From JAJNBA01 sp035696925 (lineage in GTDB: Bacteria; Actinomycetota; UBA4738; HRBIN12): a DNA stretch of 7,314 nucleotides. Made by a program: the position numbers and the translations under genes. Shown here piece after piece: positions 4,875 to 7,314 of this stretch. The notes beneath the pieces are model-generated. The model saw only the letters and a list, made by a program, of their open reading frames with translations, did no database searches and was not told the origin of the DNA. The stretch covers positions 1 through 7,314 of the forward strand of contig DASSDW010000175.1 in NCBI GenBank assembly GCA_035696925.1, written 5' to 3'. Numbering within the stretch: position 1 is the first letter of the stretch; each line of letters starts with the position of its first letter.

Positions 4875-6058
4875 CGACGGAGACCGTCCGGCCGGCGCTC
4901 GCGGCCGAGCTCGAGGAGATCCGGGTGGCGGGTCTGGAGAAGCCCGAGCGGGTGCTGACGTCGCCACAGCGGGCTCGCGTGGGTGTGCGCGGCCGCGAGG
5001 GCGAGGTTCTCAACCTCTGCGCGAACAACTACCTCGGGCTCGCCGACCACCCCGAGGTGGTCGCGGCCGCGCACGCCGCGATGGAGGAGTGGGGCTTCGG
5101 GCTCGCCTCGGTGCGCTTCATCTGCGGGACGCAGGAGCTCCACAAGGACCTCGAGGACGCGCTGAGCTCCTTCCTCGCCATGGAGGACACGATCCTGTAC
5201 GGGTCGTGCTTCGACGCGAACGGCGGGCTCTTCGAGGTGCTGCTCGGTGAGGACGACGCGGTGATCTCCGACGAGCTGAACCACGCGAGCATCATCGACG
5301 GCGTTCGGCTATCGAAGGCGAAGCGGTTCCGCTACCGCAACAACGACATGGACGACCTCGAGACGCAGCTGAAGGAGGCGGCCGGGGCGCGGAGGCGGCT
5401 GATCGCGACCGACGGCGTGTTCTCGATGGACGGGTACCTCGCCGACTTGCCGGCGATCTGCGACCTGGCCGAGCGCCATGACGCGATGGTTCTGGTCGAC
5501 GACTCGCATGCCGTCGGGTTCATGGGACCGGGAGGCCGCGGCACGCCCGAGCATCACGCGGTGATGGATCGGGTCGACATCCTCACCGGGACGATGGGCA
5601 AGGCGCTCGGCGGCGCCAGCGGCGGGTACCTGAGCGGCCCACGGGAGGTGGTGGACCTGCTCCGCCAACGGTCGCGCCCCTACCTCTTCTCGAACACGAT
5701 CGCGCCCGCGGTGGTGGGCGGATCGCTGAAGGCGATCGAGCTGCTCACGGCATCGACGGAGCTCCGCGATCGGCTCGAGGACAACACCCGGTTCTTCCGG
5801 GCGGAGATGGGATCCGCCGGGCTCGACGTGCTGCCCGGCGAGCATCCGATCGTGCCCGTGATGCTCGGCGACGCGGCGCTCGCCAATCGGATGGCGGAGG
5901 CGATGCTCGAGAAAGGCGTCTACGTGATCGGGTTCTCCTACCCGGTGGTCCCGAAAGGGAAAGCGCGGATCCGCGCCCAGGTCTCGGCGGCGCACACGCG
6001 TGAGGACCTCTCGTTCGCCGTCGAGGCGTTCGCAGCGTCGAAGGAGGGACTGACGTAG
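4871..6058 (+). CDS. kbl: Glycine C-acetyltransferase (2-amino-3-ketobutyrate CoA ligase)
   Basis: The 395-residue protein (E. coli Kbl: 398) is a PLP-dependent alpha-oxoamine synthase. It cleaves 2-amino-3-ketobutyrate with CoA to glycine and acetyl-CoA, using the unstable Tdh product. Key features are NNYLGLADHP (52-61), the RFICGTQELHKDLE stretch (82-95), SDELNHASIIDG with His138 (133-144), DGVFSMDG (181-188), VDDSHAVGFMG with Asp210 and His213 (209-219), and TGTMGKALGG (239-248) with the PLP-binding Lys244. Kbl is distinguished from KBL-like BioF and ALAS enzymes mainly by the CGTQ.LHK region and the tdh linkage. The GTG start at 4871 overlaps the tdh stop in GTGA; homology begins near there, and the frame is open much further upstream only as a shadow of tdh. 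Translation is probably coupled to tdh, suiting a pathway with a labile intermediate. Confidence 0.95.
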   Translation: MTTETVRPALAAELEEIRVAGLEKPERVLTSPQRARVGVRGREGEVLNLCANNYLGLADHPEVVAAAHAAMEEWGFGLASVRFICGTQELHKDLEDALSSFLAMEDTILYGSCFDANGGLFEVLLGEDDAVISDELNHASIIDGVRLSKAKRFRYRNNDMDDLETQLKEAAGARRRLIATDGVFSMDGYLADLPAICDLAERHDAMVLVDDSHAVGFMGPGGRGTPEHHAVMDRVDILTGTMGKALGGASGGYLSGPREVVDLLRQRSRPYLFSNTIAPAVVGGSLKAIELLTASTELRDRLEDNTRFFRAEMGSAGLDVLPGEHPIVPVMLGDAALANRMAEAMLEKGVYVIGFSYPVVPKGKARIRAQVSAAHTREDLSFAVEAFAASKEGLT

Positions 6059-6068
6059 CGGTCGGCCG

Positions 6069-6084
6069 GTGCGAGGCTCCGCAC
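6069..6084 (+). terminator. Small hairpin just after kbl
   Basis: GTGCG and CGCAC pair (5 bp) around an AGGCTC loop, eleven bases past the kbl stop. It is the first of three tandem hairpins between the convergent genes and may assist termination or protect the 3' end. Confidence 0.35.
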
Positions 6085-6085
6085 A

Positions 6086-6122
6086 CGGAAGAGGCGAGGG
6101 CGGATGCCCTCGCCTCGTTCCG
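6086..6122. terminator. Bidirectional terminator-like hairpin between kbl and the PRC-barrel gene
   Basis: GAGGCGAGGGC (6091-6101) and GCCCTCGCCTC (6106-6116) form a perfect 11-bp stem with a GGAT loop. CGGAA (6086-6090) and TTCCG (6118-6122) extend it to 16 bp across a one-base bulge. It lies between convergent genes, where a two-way terminator is expected. There is no strong T-run on either side, only GTTCC, so termination may rely on the stem alone or on Rho. Confidence 0.75.
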
Positions 6123-6130
6123 ACGGAACG
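6116..6130. repeat. Palindrome overlapping the terminator stem
   Basis: CGTTCCG and CGGAACG are perfect inverted repeats around a single A. Its left arm (6116-6122) is also the outer right arm of the preceding hairpin, so the two structures compete. It ends seven bases from the PRC-barrel stop codon and could form the terminator for that leftward gene. Confidence 0.5.
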
Positions 6131-6136
6131 TTGGAC

Positions 6137-6478
6137 CTAGCTGTAGGTGCTGTAGTAGGTCCCGACCTGCTCGCGGTAGGTGTCCGACCGGTAGTCGGTC
6201 ACCTCGTCGAGCTCAGGTGCGTTCTTGACCTGATCCTGCGCGAGCCGAACCTCGACCTCACGTCGATCGAGATCGATCCGCTCGATCATGCCGGCCGGGA
6301 TCAGCACCTTCCGGCCGAGGATCCACGGACCGGTGTCGACGACGACGAACGCCGAATCCACGTCGTACGTGGCCTCATCGATCTTCCCGATGTCGCCATC
6401 GGTAGCCCGCACCTTGAACCCTTGGATGTCCAGGGGTGTGGTCGTTCCTTCCGGGTAGTTCCAGAGATCAGTCCTCAT
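6137..6478 (-). CDS. PRC-barrel domain protein, probably stress-related
   Basis: The 113-residue soluble protein is a single PRC-barrel domain plus a short C-terminal tail. It begins with a tryptophan-containing MRTDLWNYPEG, then IQGFKVRATDGDIGKIDEATYDV (residues 18-40), the characteristic first PRC strands, then FVVVDTGPWILGRKVLIPAGMI, the second half. PRC-barrels occur in RimM, photosynthetic reaction-centre H subunits and many free-standing bacterial proteins of unknown role; the stand-alone actinobacterial type is often expressed in stress. The tail (about 88-113) is charged, then Tyr- and Ser-rich (YREQVGTYYSTYS). The ATG is firmly set by the perfect ribosome binding site. A candidate stress-sigma promoter like that of osmC lies 55 bases upstream. 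The gene faces kbl, with hairpins between them. Function cannot be assigned; RimM is excluded by lack of its N-terminal domain. Confidence 0.82.
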   Translation of the reverse strand: MRTDLWNYPEGTTTPLDIQGFKVRATDGDIGKIDEATYDVDSAFVVVDTGPWILGRKVLIPAGMIERIDLDRREVEVRLAQDQVKNAPELDEVTDYRSDTYREQVGTYYSTYS

Positions 6479-6482
6479 TGGG

Positions 6483-6491
6483 CACCTCCTT
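6483..6491 (-). promoter_or_regulatory. Near-perfect ribosome binding site of the PRC-barrel gene
   Basis: AAGGAGGTG on the minus strand lies four bases before the ATG and complements the 16S anti-Shine-Dalgarno sequence fully. It is the strongest such site in the window and indicates high translation, in contrast to the leaderless-looking genes. Confidence 0.9.
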
Positions 6492-6514
6492 CACAGGGTC
6501 GATTCGTGCCTGTT

Positions 6515-6534
6515 GGGGACTTCACCTTGTCCCC
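6515..6534. repeat. Inverted repeat at the PRC-barrel promoter start region
   Basis: GGGGAC (6515-6520) and GTCCCC (6529-6534) are perfect inverted repeats eight bases apart. The right arm touches the GGGTAG -10 and the dyad covers the expected transcription start. It could be an operator, or a partial 5' UTR hairpin if transcription starts a little upstream. Confidence 0.4.
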
Positions 6535-6559
6535 TACCCGGGACATGGGGCACCGAAAC
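6534..6559 (-). promoter_or_regulatory. Candidate stress-sigma (SigB/SigF-type) promoter of the PRC-barrel gene
   Basis: On the minus strand GTTT (6559 to 6556) is followed after 16 bases by GGGTAG (6539 to 6534), continuing GGGAC. This fits the actinobacterial SigF/SigB pattern of GTTT, 15-17 bases, GGGTA. The osmC promoter shares the spacing and ten of eleven bases of the -10 region. It leaves a 5' leader of about 50 bases containing the perfect ribosome binding site. Confidence 0.55.
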
Positions 6560-6629
6560 GAGGATGTACGAGATACCCAGGAATCTCCTGAGATCGCTGC
6601 ACCGCAGGTGTTCTCGCTCGTCGGCTCGA

Positions 6630-7049
6630 TCAGGGAGCTCCCCCGCGTTCCGGGGCGTCCGTGATCGGCACCGGGCTGTGGAACACGGCTTCGACATTGT
6701 TGCCGTGGAGGTCATTCACGAACGCCCCGTAGTAGCGGTCCGAGTATTGGATCCAGACGCCGGGTTCACCGCGGGTGGTGGCGCCCGCCGCGAGCGCGGC
6801 CTCGAAGAAGGCGTCCACCTGTGACCGATCCGCTGCATCGAACGCGACATGCGACGCGGTCGTGACCGGGGAGCCCTCGCAGATCGAGAAATCATCGAGA
6901 TCTTCCCGGCCGTACGAGATGCAGTTCGGCTCCTCGTTCAGCTCGACGATGCCGAGCGGCGCGAGCGCCGCAGTGTAGAGACGCCGGCTCGCCGGGAAGT
7001 CTTCGACGACGAACAGGACATGGTCCACGATGATCAACCGCTCGGTCAT
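6630..7049 (-). CDS. Glyoxalase/VOC-fold metalloprotein
   Basis: The 139-residue protein is a single vicinal-oxygen-chelate domain of two beta-alpha-beta-beta-beta modules. Module 1 opens with IIVDHVLFVVEDFPASRRLYTAAL and His10; module 2 opens with ASHVAFDAADRSQVDAFFEAALAAG and His67, and closes with YYGAFVNDLHGNNVEAV and Glu120. His10, His67 and Glu120 occupy the usual metal-ligand positions. The final motif is typical of a large uncharacterised VOC subgroup related to lactoylglutathione lyase and fosfomycin- or bleomycin-resistance proteins. The reaction is unknown; lyase, isomerase or dioxygenase activities all occur in the fold. GAGGGAGG lies five bases before the ATG, with TAGCAT (7098 to 7093) as a possible -10. 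It is divergent from the cupin gene over 52 bases and is followed after 151 bases by the PRC-barrel gene, which has its own promoter. Confidence 0.9.
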   Translation of the reverse strand: MTERLIIVDHVLFVVEDFPASRRLYTAALAPLGIVELNEEPNCISYGREDLDDFSICEGSPVTTASHVAFDAADRSQVDAFFEAALAAGATTRGEPGVWIQYSDRYYGAFVNDLHGNNVEAVFHSPVPITDAPERGGAP

Positions 7050-7054
7050 GGATG

Positions 7055-7062
7055 CCTCCCTC
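7055..7062 (-). promoter_or_regulatory. Ribosome binding site of the VOC gene
   Basis: On the minus strand GAGGGAGG lies five bases before the ATG at 7049 and sets that start. Confidence 0.75.
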
Positions 7063-7101
7063 GGTTTGGCTGCCTCGGCCCGATGCGGGAGGATGCTACC
7101 G

Positions 7102-7314
7102 ATGCCTCACTCGGTCGGCGACCTCGCGGAGGTCCTGGACAACCTCGGTGTCTTCTCGATGCACCCCGAGGAGGTCCTCGCGCTCTGTCCCTCCGGGTTC
7201 CGGCGGGTCCCGATCACCTCGGGCGACGAGTTCTACCTCTCCCTGCAGGGGTTCACCGCGCGCCAGCCGGCCTATGCGCACACCCACCCGGACTCGGAGG
7301 AGTGGGTCGTGGTG
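7102..7314 (+). CDS. Cupin-domain protein, N-terminal 71 residues (truncated by window edge)
   Basis: The frame is open from ATG 7102 to the window end. Residues 60-71 read HTHPDSEEWVVV, a cupin motif 1 (HxH then a glutamate after four or so residues), so His60, His62 and Glu66 or Glu67 probably bind a metal. Preceding residues FYLSLQGFTARQ (44-55) would form the first barrel strands, and residues 1-35 look like a helical lead-in. Cupins range from isomerases and dioxygenases to storage and regulatory proteins, so no function can be given without motif 2. GGGAGG lies at 7087-7092, nine bases from the start. An in-frame ATG at 7093 is less likely because it abuts this site. TTGGCT (7066-7071) and GAGGAT (7089-7094) 17 bases apart form an alternative, leaderless-type promoter. 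Confidence 0.75.
   Translation, partial: MPHSVGDLAEVLDNLGVFSMHPEEVLALCPSGFRRVPITSGDEFYLSLQGFTARQPAYAHTHPDSEEWVVV

Noticed and set aside
6573..6578. A second GGGTAT (-10-like) element upstream of the PRC-barrel gene
   Set aside because: No GTTT-like element lies 15-17 bases upstream, unlike the GGGTAG element nearer the gene.
6583..6594. ATCTC-CT-GAGAT palindrome downstream of the VOC gene
   Set aside because: Arms are only 5 bp and no T-run or promoter element is associated; it may be a weak terminator but could easily be chance.

Overview
This is a GC-rich chromosomal segment (roughly two thirds G+C by eye). Its codons mostly end in G or C, GTG starts are frequent, and several genes have no ribosome binding site but a promoter-like hexamer immediately before the start codon. 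These traits, plus DrrAB-type efflux genes, a DUF1761 membrane protein and candidate SigB/SigF-type promoters, fit an actinobacterium (Actinomycetota), probably an environmental lineage. The phylum is an inference; no rRNA or other marker gene is present. I see no tRNA, rRNA, CRISPR array, transposase, integrase or attachment site. It reads as ordinary core or near-core chromosome with densely packed genes and no gene-free stretch over 300 bases.

Layout, left to right. (1) 1-361, minus: N-terminal part of a polysaccharide/lipid flippase-like membrane protein, cut by the window edge. (2) 401-829, minus: OsmC-type peroxiredoxin. (3) 968-1396, plus: small DUF1761 four-helix membrane protein, divergent from osmC. 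(4) 3217 to 1401, minus: a two-gene DrrA/DrrB-type ABC exporter, ATPase then permease, coupled by an ATGA overlap. (5) 3319-3792, plus: a MarR-family regulator, divergent from the exporter across a 101-base gap rich in dyads. (6) 3840-6058, plus: tdh and kbl, the complete threonine-to-glycine degradation pathway, coupled by a GTGA overlap. (7) 6137-6478, minus: PRC-barrel protein. (8) 6630-7049, minus: glyoxalase/VOC-fold protein. (9) 7102-7314, plus: N-terminal part of a cupin protein, cut by the window edge.

How the parts fit. The MarR regulator and the divergent exporter look like a self-contained drug- or metabolite-responsive efflux module: both promoters, both apparently leaderless, lie in the 101-base gap together with inverted and direct repeats that could be operators. 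Tdh converts threonine to 2-amino-3-ketobutyrate, which Kbl cleaves with CoA to glycine and acetyl-CoA. A 12-bp hairpin separates marR from tdh, and a cluster of hairpins separates kbl from the convergent PRC-barrel gene. osmC and the PRC-barrel gene, more than 5 kb apart, are each preceded by a GGGTAGGGRAC element with a G(A/T)TT element 16 bases upstream, suggesting control by the same alternative, probably general-stress, sigma factor. I did not find a convincing new biological system; the regulatory architecture is the most interesting content.
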